Below, piece by piece: positions 1 through 7,226 of a stretch of 10,040 bases of DNA (position 1 is the stretch's first letter; each line of letters opens with the position of its first letter). The DNA comes from an uncultured Gemmatimonadales bacterium (GTDB taxonomy: Bacteria; Gemmatimonadota; Gemmatimonadetes; Longimicrobiales; Gaopeijiaceae). Position numbers and translations under genes: made by a program. The stretch lies in contig CALJKZ010000337.1 of assembly GCA_937983085.1 (NCBI GenBank), positions 1-10,040 on the forward strand. The letters are read 5' to 3'. Under the pieces are notes generated by a model. It was not told where the DNA came from. It worked only from the letters and a program-made list of their open reading frames with translations, and ran no database searches.

Positions 1-258
1 CAGCGCGAGCGGTGGGACAAGTTCTGGGAAGACGTAAGAGAGTCCGCCTCCAAACTCAAGGGAGGGGTCCGAGACGTGGGAGAGAGCGCGCTGCCCTGGT
101 TCATCGGGGCCGGGATTTTCGTGGCCTCGGCCGCAGCCGCAGCCGGGATCATCTACGCCGTCGTCCAGCACCAGCGGTACCGGGCGCTCCAGGGGCCCCC
201 GCCGGGGTATGGCGGGGGGTACGGGCCGCACCCACAATCTCCCCCCAGGGCGGCGTGA
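1..258 (+). CDS. Small single-pass membrane protein (5' end outside window)
   Basis: The reading frame is open from the first base to the TGA at 256-258, giving 85 visible residues; the start lies to the left, though an internal GTG at 76 could also serve. The visible N-terminal part is charged and helical (QRERWDKFWEDVRESASKLK). One hydrophobic segment of about 24 residues follows (around residues 32-55, Ala/Gly/Ile-rich). The short tail is rich in Gly, Pro and Tyr (PPPGYGGGYGP). I do not recognise the family. It is the first visible member of a run of five + strand genes that all encode single-span membrane proteins, so a virion-membrane or envelope role is an inference from context. The frame's amino-acid make-up is coherent, unlike the Arg-rich overlapping frame at 12-347. 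Confidence 0.65.
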   Translation, partial: QRERWDKFWEDVRESASKLKGGVRDVGESALPWFIGAGIFVASAAAAAGIIYAVVQHQRYRALQGPPPGYGGGYGPHPQSPPRAA

Positions 259-285
259 AGGGCCCGAGCACCGTAGACTTAGGTC

Positions 286-1245
286 GTGCCTCGGTCGACC
301 GCCGACAATCTGTCTGCTGTTTCGGAAGAGCTGATCTGTTCGGCTGACTTCGAGGGGTTCTATACCGACGTCAACGCCGCCTTCACGCGGGAGCTCGGGT
401 GGTCGGAGCCCGAACTGGTCAACAACCCCTATCTTGAGTTCGTCCACCTAGACGACCGTAAGGCGACCGAGCTGGCAATCACACGCCTCCGCGCCGGCAA
501 CGAAGGGAGCTTCGCCGATCACCGCAACCGAATGCTCACCAAATCCGGCGAGGTGTTTTGGTACGACTGGCGTTTCTACCTGCACGAGGATCAAATCTAT
601 GCGCTTGGACGGCGCGCCGCCGAGGAGCAGGAGGCCCTGGAGGACGTGGTGACGCGGGTCTTCAAAGAACGTGCGCAGGCGGAGGCCGCTCGTCTCGAGG
701 AGCAGCGCAAGGAAAGCCAAAGCGCCATCGGCAACGTGGAGGCGGATCTCGATGACGCCAAGATGCAGCTCAACCGAGCCAAGACGCTCTCGTTGTATGT
801 GGGGGCCATCGCCACCGCGCTGGGGATCGCCGGCACAGGTTTGGTTTGGGCAGTCAAGCGTGTCGAGGACAATGCCGTGAGGTCCCGGCAGGCCGAAGAA
901 CGAAAGGAAGACGTCGACGAGGCGCTAGGCGAGCTCGACGAGCGCATGGAAGCAAGCGAGCAAAAAATTCAGATTCTGGGCAAGCTGGCCGACGAGACCC
1001 AGATCCAGGTCAGCCGTTCGACGGAATACATCGTCGAGAAAATCGATGCAGCGCATCCTCGCGCCAAGGGGAAGGTAGACCCGAACCCCGTCGTGCGGAA
1101 AGCGAAGGACAAGGTCGACCTGATAGAGCAGTCTCGTCGGATCGAAGAGCTGTTCCAGCGGGACCCTCAAAACGCAGGGGATCCCTTTGCGGAGGTGGAC
1201 GTATCCTCAAAAAAAGAGGACGATGAGGAGGAAAGGGAGGACTAG
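286..1245 (+). CDS. PAS-domain membrane protein with coiled coils
   Basis: The product has 319 residues. Residues about 8-110 read as a PAS fold: GFYTDVNAAFTRELGWS, then a VHLDD element near 53-57, then KSGEVFWYDW near 86-95, and a final IYALGR strand. PAS domains sense small ligands or redox state, or act as dimerising modules. A charged, probably coiled-coil stretch (111-167) follows, then one membrane span (about 168-190), a second coiled coil (191-255), and a highly acidic C-terminus (KKEDDEEERED). No kinase, cyclase or methyl-acceptor output domain is visible, so a classical signalling enzyme is unlikely. The GTG at 286 is the first possible start after an in-frame TAG at 280-282; its ribosome site is weak (AGG very close). 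The next gene begins 2 bases after the stop, so the two are probably co-translated. The PAS call is confident; the biological role is unknown. Confidence 0.85.
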   Translation: MPRSTADNLSAVSEELICSADFEGFYTDVNAAFTRELGWSEPELVNNPYLEFVHLDDRKATELAITRLRAGNEGSFADHRNRMLTKSGEVFWYDWRFYLHEDQIYALGRRAAEEQEALEDVVTRVFKERAQAEAARLEEQRKESQSAIGNVEADLDDAKMQLNRAKTLSLYVGAIATALGIAGTGLVWAVKRVEDNAVRSRQAEERKEDVDEALGELDERMEASEQKIQILGKLADETQIQVSRSTEYIVEKIDAAHPRAKGKVDPNPVVRKAKDKVDLIEQSRRIEELFQRDPQNAGDPFAEVDVSSKKEDDEEERED

Positions 1246-1247
1246 CT

Positions 1248-1679
1248 GTGCCCGAAGAGTATCTGAACGCCCTATGGATCGCGCTGGCCACCTTCGGCGT
1301 GGGGCTTCTCGCCGTGGCGAGCCGGGTGGTCAAAGCATGGGGAGACCGCCTGGTCGACCGTCTCACCCAACGCATCGAGGATGAGGGTTTACGCTCGAAG
1401 GTCGAGCTCGCTCGGACTGAGATCGGATCGGCCGTGGACATGATCTCCCAAACGGCTGTGCGGGCGCTGAAGGAGGCGTCCAAAGACGGGAAGCTCACAC
1501 CGGACGAGGCCAAGGAAGCCATGGCCATGACGGTCGCGGAGACGAGACGGCGGTTTTCTCAGGAGTTCTGGGTGGGACTGATGGAGAAGCTCGAACTCGA
1601 CGAGGAGGGCATCGAGGACTGGATACGGGCTCAGGCCGAGGCGTACATCTACCGCTCGAAGGGTGCAGCGGGCGATTGA
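1248..1679 (+). CDS. Holin-like membrane protein (LLH-type resemblance)
   Basis: The product has 143 residues. One hydrophobic span lies at about residues 7-29, followed by a basic region (VVKAWGDRLVDRLTQR), a long amphipathic helix region containing KVELARTEIG, and a C-terminal section ending LDEEGIEDWIRAQAEAYI. This order, with an N-terminal span, a helix of the V-x-x-A type and a terminal 'gi-x-x-wI-x-x-x-vEA' element, resembles the phage holin LLH family, whose members open the inner membrane at lysis. I infer this from the pattern only. The GTG start is well supported by GGGAGG (1235-1240) seven bases upstream. The gene follows the PAS gene by 2 bases. No endolysin is visible next to it, which weakens a lysis reading; a structural membrane protein is the main alternative. 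Confidence 0.75.
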   Translation: MPEEYLNALWIALATFGVGLLAVASRVVKAWGDRLVDRLTQRIEDEGLRSKVELARTEIGSAVDMISQTAVRALKEASKDGKLTPDEAKEAMAMTVAETRRRFSQEFWVGLMEKLELDEEGIEDWIRAQAEAYIYRSKGAAGD

Positions 1680-1713
1680 AGGGTCCGCTTGAGCCGCGGG
1701 CTGTGGACAGCGT

Positions 1714-2877
1714 ATGCTGGGACCAGCCATGGCGATGACCCTCGATAAGTGCCCCCCCGCCGTCAAGGACGCCGATATCCGCTGGGACACGCTGCGGGTC
1801 AGCGTTCCTTACAAGGGCGTCGATGACAACGTGGTCGAGGTGCCACCCCTCGTGCCCGACAACGACTTCGGGCGCTGGCTCCAAGGTTCTGCGGGCGTGT
1901 TCGCCACCCTGACGACGGCGGAGGGGCGCACTCCCGAGACGCCCCAAGCCTCGTCGAACGCCATCGTGGGATGGGAGAAGGATCAGGAGAAGGAAGAGAG
2001 AGACCGCCTCGCTGAGGAAGCCGAGGGGATGATCGAGGCTGTAGATCAAGGTGAGATCCACCCCTCCGCTGCGCCGGAGGTGCGTCAGTTGGCGATGTCC
2101 GCCCTCGAGGATCTCGAGAAGGTCAACGGCTACTATGAGGCCTGGTCGGGATCTCTGGTCCCAGCTCGCCCTTCCGACAGCGAGTTCTCCTTCTACAAAC
2201 GCCTGGGCGGCTACGGTCCCATCGGACTAGACCAGGAGTGGATCCAGATCCAAACGTGGATGGTCGACCCCGAGGAGCCGCTGGGGGGCGGCGGACGGCC
2301 GAGCGAACACGAGAACGTGGCCGCGCTCCTCTTCTCTACGTTCGCCGAACTTCTGGACGGCGAGACCGGGGGGTGGTGGGGGCCCGGCCACACCCCGACC
2401 GCGAGGCAACTGCGAGATGCCATGATCGCGGCGCGAGAGAAAACACGCCAGAAGATCCGCACGCTCCTACGCACTGCTTACGAAAAGATCTGGTGTGCCG
2501 AGTATGGGGTGGCCCAGAGCGAAAGCTTCTACGCCAACAAGGCGCAGTGGGAGCGCGGGCCCGGCCGCTTCGCCCCCAAAGACAGCTGGCTCGCCCCACC
2601 TGTCACGCAGGGAGGGGGCACCGAGGCGGATCCCGATGACTTCGACTTCGGGGAGGACGAACTGCCCGACGATCCTCCTCTCGACCAGGGGAGTCTCGAC
2701 CAGGCGCCGGAGGTCCCTCCTCCTCCGCCGCCGGCTCAAGTGCCGGTGGCACCTCCCACCAAGTGGTACCAAACCCCGGCTGGAAAAGTCGCAATCGGCG
2801 TGGGGGGAGTCGCGGTCTTGGCCGCGGCGGGGTACGGGTTCTACACCTACTATCGCCAGCGCCAGCTTGCGGCCTGA
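1714..2877 (+). CDS. C-terminally anchored protein with proline-rich stalk, unknown function
   Basis: The product is 387 residues from the ATG at 1714. ATGs at 1729 (GGGA at 1719-1722, six bases upstream) and 1735 are equally possible starts. Residues about 20-300 form a soluble region rich in Trp, Glu and Gly, with a charged helix around 88-115 and another around 231-258 (REKTRQKIRTLLRTAYEKIW). There follow an acidic stretch (about 301-325), a proline run (334-348) and one membrane span (about 358-380), ending in a short basic tail (YRQRQLAA). The layout is that of a tail-anchored protein whose domain is held away from the membrane by a flexible stalk. No known family or catalytic motif is recognised. 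It lies 34 bases after the holin-like gene and 18 bases before the next, so it shares their transcript. Confidence 0.8.
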   Translation: MLGPAMAMTLDKCPPAVKDADIRWDTLRVSVPYKGVDDNVVEVPPLVPDNDFGRWLQGSAGVFATLTTAEGRTPETPQASSNAIVGWEKDQEKEERDRLAEEAEGMIEAVDQGEIHPSAAPEVRQLAMSALEDLEKVNGYYEAWSGSLVPARPSDSEFSFYKRLGGYGPIGLDQEWIQIQTWMVDPEEPLGGGGRPSEHENVAALLFSTFAELLDGETGGWWGPGHTPTARQLRDAMIAAREKTRQKIRTLLRTAYEKIWCAEYGVAQSESFYANKAQWERGPGRFAPKDSWLAPPVTQGGGTEADPDDFDFGEDELPDDPPLDQGSLDQAPEVPPPPPPAQVPVAPPTKWYQTPAGKVAIGVGGVAVLAAAGYGFYTYYRQRQLAA

Positions 2878-2895
2878 CTGCCGCTCGGAGACACC

Positions 2896-3705
2896 ATGTA
2901 CAGCCAGCCCAGCCCCTACTACAACCCGCCTCCCCATGCTCCCCGCCGAATGAACCCAGTCTCGGCCGGAACTGCCTTCGGCCTCATCGCAGGTCTCACC
3001 GTTCTTGGGGTCGGGACCGTGGCTGCCGCCAGGGCCATCGAGCGCAGTGCCCCCCCCGTCACTCCGGGTCCGTCCCCGGCGCCCCCCACTGGCGAGCTCT
3101 CGGGGGTTTTCGTCCCCGGGGCCACGCTCGGCGGAAGCAACCGGATCGCGCAGGCCATTCGGCTCCCCATTGCCATCCAACTCGGAGCACAGGGACGGAT
3201 CTCTCAGTCGAATTTTCCCCTGCGGACCGTAGCCGAACGGCTGATGATCCGCTCGAAAGAGGGCGACGTCGTCCCCCTCAACGACGTGATCGCATCACCT
3301 GACGGAGAGGTGGGGTTCCAGATCGACCAAGACACGCTCCTCCGGATGGGAGTCGCCGTGCCCATCGACGACGCGCTTTTGTCCTCCGTCAACTATGCCG
3401 ACGGCGAGGCATCAGGTGCGCGGGAACAGATCCTGAGGCTGGTGTGCGACCTTCTTCCACAGGTAGCCACGGAAGCCTATGACGCCGCCGTCCAGGCGGT
3501 GGAGCAGCAGGACGCTCTTCTTGATGAGCCATCGGGGACCCGTGACGCCTACGTCCGCTCCGTTCTTTCGAAGGTGAAGCCCGACCTCCCGTGGCCCCAG
3601 GATCCGGACCAGCTCGAGGCGGGCTCGCCGGCGCACCGTGTGTGGATGGGCGTCGATCTCGTCGGACAGGTGGCCTATCAGAGCGTCTGGAACGCTCGCA
3701 GCTAG
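2896..3705 (+). CDS. N-terminally anchored membrane protein, unknown function
   Basis: The product has 269 residues. The ATG at 2896 is preceded by GGAG (2887-2890) five bases away, which fixes the start. The N-terminus is rich in Tyr, Pro and Ser (MYSQPSPYYNPPPHAPRR). One membrane span follows at about residues 23-46 and then a proline-rich linker (52-65). Residues 66-165 look beta-rich, with short hydrophobic strands such as IRLPIAIQLG; 170-269 look helical. There is no signal-peptidase site, so the span probably stays as an anchor. No family is recognised. It is a mirror image of the gene before it, which is anchored at the C-terminus through a proline stalk; the pair may act together (inference). 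Its TAG stop at 3703-3705 shares three bases with the stop of the convergent primase gene. Confidence 0.8.
   Translation: MYSQPSPYYNPPPHAPRRMNPVSAGTAFGLIAGLTVLGVGTVAAARAIERSAPPVTPGPSPAPPTGELSGVFVPGATLGGSNRIAQAIRLPIAIQLGAQGRISQSNFPLRTVAERLMIRSKEGDVVPLNDVIASPDGEVGFQIDQDTLLRMGVAVPIDDALLSSVNYADGEASGAREQILRLVCDLLPQVATEAYDAAVQAVEQQDALLDEPSGTRDAYVRSVLSKVKPDLPWPQDPDQLEAGSPAHRVWMGVDLVGQVAYQSVWNARS
3702..3705. other. Shared convergent stop codons (CTAG)
   Basis: The four-base palindrome CTAG carries the TAG stop of the + strand membrane-protein gene (3703-3705) and, on the opposite strand, the TAG stop of the primase gene (3704-3702). There is no intergenic space and no visible terminator hairpin here, so transcripts from the two sides would have to read into each other or stop inside the opposite gene. 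Confidence 0.9.
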
Positions 3706-6482
3706 TCGTCGTACAGGCCGCGCTGCGCGGGCCCATTCTCGAGTTCTTGGATAGCGAGACGCTCCTCGCGCTCGTACGCCCCGTCGTCCTCGGCGGCTTC
3801 TTGGCCCGGTGTCGCACGCAGCGCAATCCCCTGGAACTCCACCTGGCCCCGTGAGCCACTGCGGGCTTTTCGAAAGCCGCGCTCGAGAAGGAGCTGGGTG
3901 AAGTTCTTTTGGTTGAAGGGCCGCTCGCCTGCACCGTCGCACCACTTCCGGTACTCGTCGTAGAGGTAGGACGACCGGACTCGATAGCCGGAGCCGCGCT
4001 CGACGAGGCAGCGCTGGTGCAGGAACTCGCCAAGGGAGTCCATGTCTTCCCGGTAGTTGCTGGTAGCGGCGCGGACGCGCTCGGGGATCTGGAGGCCGTC
4101 CTTGTGCCAGGCATTTGCGCCCTCCATGACCCACCGCAAGATGCCCTGAAGTTCGTCCGGGCGCGCGAGCTTGTGCTTGAGGTGCGGGTCCTTGGCCTGG
4201 GGGGTGATGCACGCCTCCCAGGGGATGAGGACCACGCGTCGCCAGATGCCGTCGTCGGTGCCGCGGATGGAAGGCTTGTGGTTCGTGCTGAGCCACAGGG
4301 TGAACTTCGGGTAGAACTCGATGGGTTTGCCGTACAGCGGGCGCGCGGTGACTCGCTCGCCGCCGGTAATCCTCTTGATCAGGCTCTCGTTGAGTCGGGC
4401 ACCTTGATCGGGCTCCGACGCGTAGATGATGCGGGCATCCTTGAGGGCCAAAAGTTCTTCGTTGGGCTGGCTGCCCGCTCGCCCCCGCGGGTCTTGCAGG
4501 AACATGCTGAAATCGCAGGTGCGGCCGTAGCCCGAGGCGATCTGGAGCAGTGTCTCGATGAAGGTTGACTTGCCGTTGCCCCCGATGCCGAAACAAACGA
4601 AGAACACCTCGTCTTCGCATGAGCCCGTGAAGCTGACGCCGGCGGCCCGTTGGAGAAAGCGGACCATGTCTTGATCGCCTTGCATGGCCCAATCGACGAA
4701 GTTGTTCCAGAGGTCGGAGCGCGCCTTGGGCACGTAGGGCACCCGGGTAATACGACTCTGAAGCAGAGACGCGTCATGGGAGCGCACCTCCAGGGTGCGG
4801 ACGTCGACCACCCCGCTTTCGGTGTTGACGAGGAGGTCGTCTCGGTCAAGGTCGGTCGGACCCACGTAGACGCTGCGTTGAGAGCGAGCGTAGCCGAGAA
4901 GGTTCTGGATCCCCCGCGGGCACTCCGAGGCTTTTAGGTGTGCGGTGATCTGTTTCACGGTCTCGATCTTCCTCGCGCGCTCTCGGTCGGTGTCGACCTT
5001 GGAAAACTGAACCGTGGGGTGGGCGAAGAGATGGTGGATCCCCGCGAGCACCTGCTGGGCGAGGTTGTCGACGGCGACGCGCTCGTCCTTGCGCCAGTGG
5101 GAGCCTGTCCACACGTACCAGACATCGAGCTGGGGACAGAAGCGGACGATGTCCCCGCACGCGTCGAGAAATCGGGCCGCATTGCCTCGAGTCGTGAGCG
5201 GGTGCCCATCGGGCATCACCGGGGTGCCGTACCTAAAGTCCCGGAAGTCTTTGAGAGAGAGAGCGGGGGACGGCGTGGGCTCGGGACGTGGACGCGGAGG
5301 GGGCACGGGATCGGGCCCATGGACTTGCGCCTCTGCGGCGACGTGCGAGTCTGCGGAATCGGGACGGGGCGTAGATATGTTCGCGTCCGGAACGAGAGGG
5401 TCCACCGCTAGGTCATCGGCGAGAGTCGCCGCCCATCGAGCCTCGTTTTCCTCGTCGTATTGGGCTCGACGGCGCTGCCGCTCTTCCTGGCGCTGCTTGT
5501 AGGCGGTGGTGTCCTCGTCGAGGGCACTGCCGAAAGGGGCGCCGGTGCGCTGAAGCTTGCGGTACATGGAGCGCACGATGCTCCGGATCTCGCGAACCGG
5601 AAGCGGAGGGGAGTTGTTGCTGTCGTTCCACCGATAGACCTCGGCGAGCCAGTCGTCTTCGTGGATCCCGAAGCGCCATCCGACGGGAACGACCTGACGC
5701 GCGGTGAACTCGTTACGGTTGCCCTCGCCAGCACCGCCCACGTGCTGGAGGTAGGCCCGAGCGCGCCCGATCCGGTCGTAGTCGGAGAGGGCGCGCACCG
5801 GGGGCTTTGCGGAGGCGCGGCGGCGCTCATTCTCGGCCTCTTCAGCGAGGATGGCGTTGAGCTCGTCGCCGAGTTCGAAGCCTTTCACGAGCTGGCCGAG
5901 GGTATAGCGTCGATGGGGCTCGCAAATGCGGATCCAGACCTTGGCGCGGTCGCCCTTGTTGTGAAAGAAGCCCGGCACCCGCATGGTCTGGGTGAGTTTG
6001 GAGGCGTGGACGTCGGCCCCGAACTTCCGCGCCATGGCGATCTGGACACGGCGCCACTGGTGGAGGTCCTCCCCGGGGGCCAAGAGCCAGTAGAGGTGCG
6101 GACCACGGGCTGACTCCACCACCATGGAAACCGGAAGTGCGCCGACGCCCTCGGGGGGCCCCCCTTCGTCGAAGTCGAGTACGACGGTGCGCGGGGCGAC
6201 GATATGCTCCTCGGTGCGTCCGCCACCATCGGTCTGGTGGATGCAGACGTGGACGCCTGCGCCGGGCGTGGACGTGTTTAGGCGCGCGAGGTGAGCATAG
6301 TGATCGGTGAGTGACCCATGGGGGGTGTCGATGAGATGCGCGTTGCCTTCTTTGCGGTCGTCCGTCGTTTGCCAGGCAAAGTCGCCGTGTTCTCCCGGCG
6401 CGCTTGGGTCGAGGGCGCCCAGGTAGCGCGCGACGATCTCGAAAGATGGGAAGGACGTGGACGGCGAGCTGTCATGAGACAT
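3702..6482 (-). CDS. AEP primase / superfamily 3 helicase (phage D5/P4-type replication protein)
   Basis: This protein of 926 residues (numbered from the ATG at 6482) combines primer synthesis with DNA unwinding. The N-terminal RepB-type archaeo-eukaryotic primase domain shows a metal-binding LDFDE (D103, D105), SARGPHLYW with H129, D157, and the typical RVPGFFHNKG ending (about 168-177). A PriCT-like segment follows (about 255-308; RNEFTAR, WNDSNNSPPLP). A charged helix and a Pro/Arg linker (391-406) lead to a D5 N-terminal-like region (about 431-601). The SF3 helicase core has Walker A GIGGNGKST (632-640), an acidic Walker B around E690 (YASEPDQG), sensor asparagine in STNHKP (N734) and arginine fingers in WRRVVLIPW. 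The C-terminus (838-889; LYDEYRKWC) resembles the D5-type winged helix. All key residues are present, so it should be active. A TTG at 6524 would add 14 Pro/Ser-rich residues; neither start has a good ribosome site. Confidence 0.95.
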   Translation of the reverse strand: MSHDSSPSTSFPSFEIVARYLGALDPSAPGEHGDFAWQTTDDRKEGNAHLIDTPHGSLTDHYAHLARLNTSTPGAGVHVCIHQTDGGGRTEEHIVAPRTVVLDFDEGGPPEGVGALPVSMVVESARGPHLYWLLAPGEDLHQWRRVQIAMARKFGADVHASKLTQTMRVPGFFHNKGDRAKVWIRICEPHRRYTLGQLVKGFELGDELNAILAEEAENERRRASAKPPVRALSDYDRIGRARAYLQHVGGAGEGNRNEFTARQVVPVGWRFGIHEDDWLAEVYRWNDSNNSPPLPVREIRSIVRSMYRKLQRTGAPFGSALDEDTTAYKQRQEERQRRRAQYDEENEARWAATLADDLAVDPLVPDANISTPRPDSADSHVAAEAQVHGPDPVPPPRPRPEPTPSPALSLKDFRDFRYGTPVMPDGHPLTTRGNAARFLDACGDIVRFCPQLDVWYVWTGSHWRKDERVAVDNLAQQVLAGIHHLFAHPTVQFSKVDTDRERARKIETVKQITAHLKASECPRGIQNLLGYARSQRSVYVGPTDLDRDDLLVNTESGVVDVRTLEVRSHDASLLQSRITRVPYVPKARSDLWNNFVDWAMQGDQDMVRFLQRAAGVSFTGSCEDEVFFVCFGIGGNGKSTFIETLLQIASGYGRTCDFSMFLQDPRGRAGSQPNEELLALKDARIIYASEPDQGARLNESLIKRITGGERVTARPLYGKPIEFYPKFTLWLSTNHKPSIRGTDDGIWRRVVLIPWEACITPQAKDPHLKHKLARPDELQGILRWVMEGANAWHKDGLQIPERVRAATSNYREDMDSLGEFLHQRCLVERGSGYRVRSSYLYDEYRKWCDGAGERPFNQKNFTQLLLERGFRKARSGSRGQVEFQGIALRATPGQEAAEDDGAYEREERLAIQELENGPAQRGLYDD

Positions 6483-6707
6483 GGGCGGCGGGGAGGAGGC
6501 AGAGGGTGGAACATCAGCGCGCAAGCCTGCGACGTCCCGCCGTCCATCGTCCGGCGCGCCGTCCTTTCAGGCGAGGGGACATTGTACAGATTGAGCGACT
6601 GTCGCACCAAAAGCCGGACGAAAAATCGAGGGCCCGCGCAGGACGGCTTCAGATGGCCACCGGCCGAGCCGCTGCCGCAGCTCTTGACACGCAGACGGGA
6701 TCGCGTC
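6483..6707. other. Intergenic gap between the primase and the 172-aa gene
   Basis: This stretch of about 225 bases (183 if the primase starts at TTG 6524) is the largest non-coding space in the window. Besides the promoter candidate at 6581-6610 I see no convincing gene, tRNA or terminator. The - strand carries a short T run (revcomp of 6632-6636, AAAAA), but no clean stem-loop precedes it. It might also hold a replication origin or operator, for which I see no direct repeats. Confidence 0.4.
6581..6610 (-). promoter_or_regulatory. Possible sigma-70-type promoter for the primase gene
   Basis: On the - strand, TTGGTG (6610-6605) and TACAAT (6586-6581) are separated by 18 bases. The -10 box has one mismatch to TATAAT; the -35 box is poor (3 of 6). 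It lies in the largest non-coding gap on this strand, about 100 bases before the primase start, so the primase could be transcribed separately from the upstream genes. It is the only AT-richer stretch of this gap. Confidence 0.35.
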
Positions 6708-7226
6708 TCAGCTCGACAAGAGCGTGGCTACGGCCGAGAACTTGCGGGCCAGCGCCTCGGCCTCCGCCCGGCGCTTCCGCATGCGGCCATGAGCTGCCTT
6801 GTGGAGAAGCTCGGCGAGTTGACCGGCCAGCTCGGGGATCGAGATCCTGCGCAGGACCTTGTCCCGATCCTCCCCCTCCAAAGCAACATAGACGTCCTTG
6901 GCATGCTCTTCGACGAATATGCACCCGACCCCGCCGTCGGGCGTCTGGACGCAGGAAAAGTGGAGGGGACGACCCCGATGCGAGGGGAGCCGGATCAAAC
7001 AGGCGGCGGAGGGAGATCCCTCTTCGCTCGGGGAGGTTTGGAGGGCCACTCGGCGCTCGGAGATCACCTCGAATGCAGGATGGACGGCGGCCGCTAGGGC
7101 TCCGACCAAGCGTTTTCGCGCATCGAGTTCGTTCTCGAACGCTCGCTTCATGGAGGCGTGTTGGCGAGCCACGTCCTGCGCGTCCGTGGAAAGGGCCGCG
7201 AAGATATCGTCCGCGGAAAGGCTCAA
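6708..7226 (-). CDS. Hypothetical protein, 172 residues
   Basis: It starts at TTG 7226-7224, supported by GAGGG (7237-7233) six bases upstream. The start overlaps the TGA stop of the radC-like gene as TTGA, so the two are translationally coupled. The predicted layout is an N-terminal helix (about residues 5-48, charged, ending KRLVGALAAAVHP), a beta-rich middle (50-117) containing LHFSCVQTPDGGVGCIFVEE, and a C-terminal basic helix (130-170; HGRMRKRRAEAEALARK). No membrane segment and no known catalytic motif is seen. The helix-beta-helix architecture would suit a small adaptor or DNA-binding accessory protein, but I do not recognise it. Its place between radC-like and primase genes suggests a replication-linked role (inference). 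Confidence 0.75.
   Translation of the reverse strand: MSLSADDIFAALSTDAQDVARQHASMKRAFENELDARKRLVGALAAAVHPAFEVISERRVALQTSPSEEGSPSAACLIRLPSHRGRPLHFSCVQTPDGGVGCIFVEEHAKDVYVALEGEDRDKVLRRISIPELAGQLAELLHKAAHGRMRKRRAEAEALARKFSAVATLLSS

Noticed and set aside
3412..4692. Long - strand open frame of 426 codons overlapping the primase gene
   Set aside because: It lies in another frame of the same strand as the primase, whose helicase motifs are unmistakable there. The product is His/Arg/Pro-rich with no recognisable domain.
3909..6113. Two + strand open frames (3909-4568 and 5460-6113) with fairly normal-looking proteins
   Set aside because: Both are antisense to the primase. Their Val/Ala/Gly/Asp-rich composition is typical of the complement of GC-rich codons, and no ribosome site or family match supports them.
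6627..6660. Possible terminator near the T run on the - strand
   Set aside because: The run follows a GC-rich stretch with the palindrome GGGCCC, but no stem of useful length ends next to it.
6684..6689. Perfect TTGACA on the + strand
   Set aside because: No -10 box is found 16-18 bases downstream and no + strand gene follows, so it is taken as chance.
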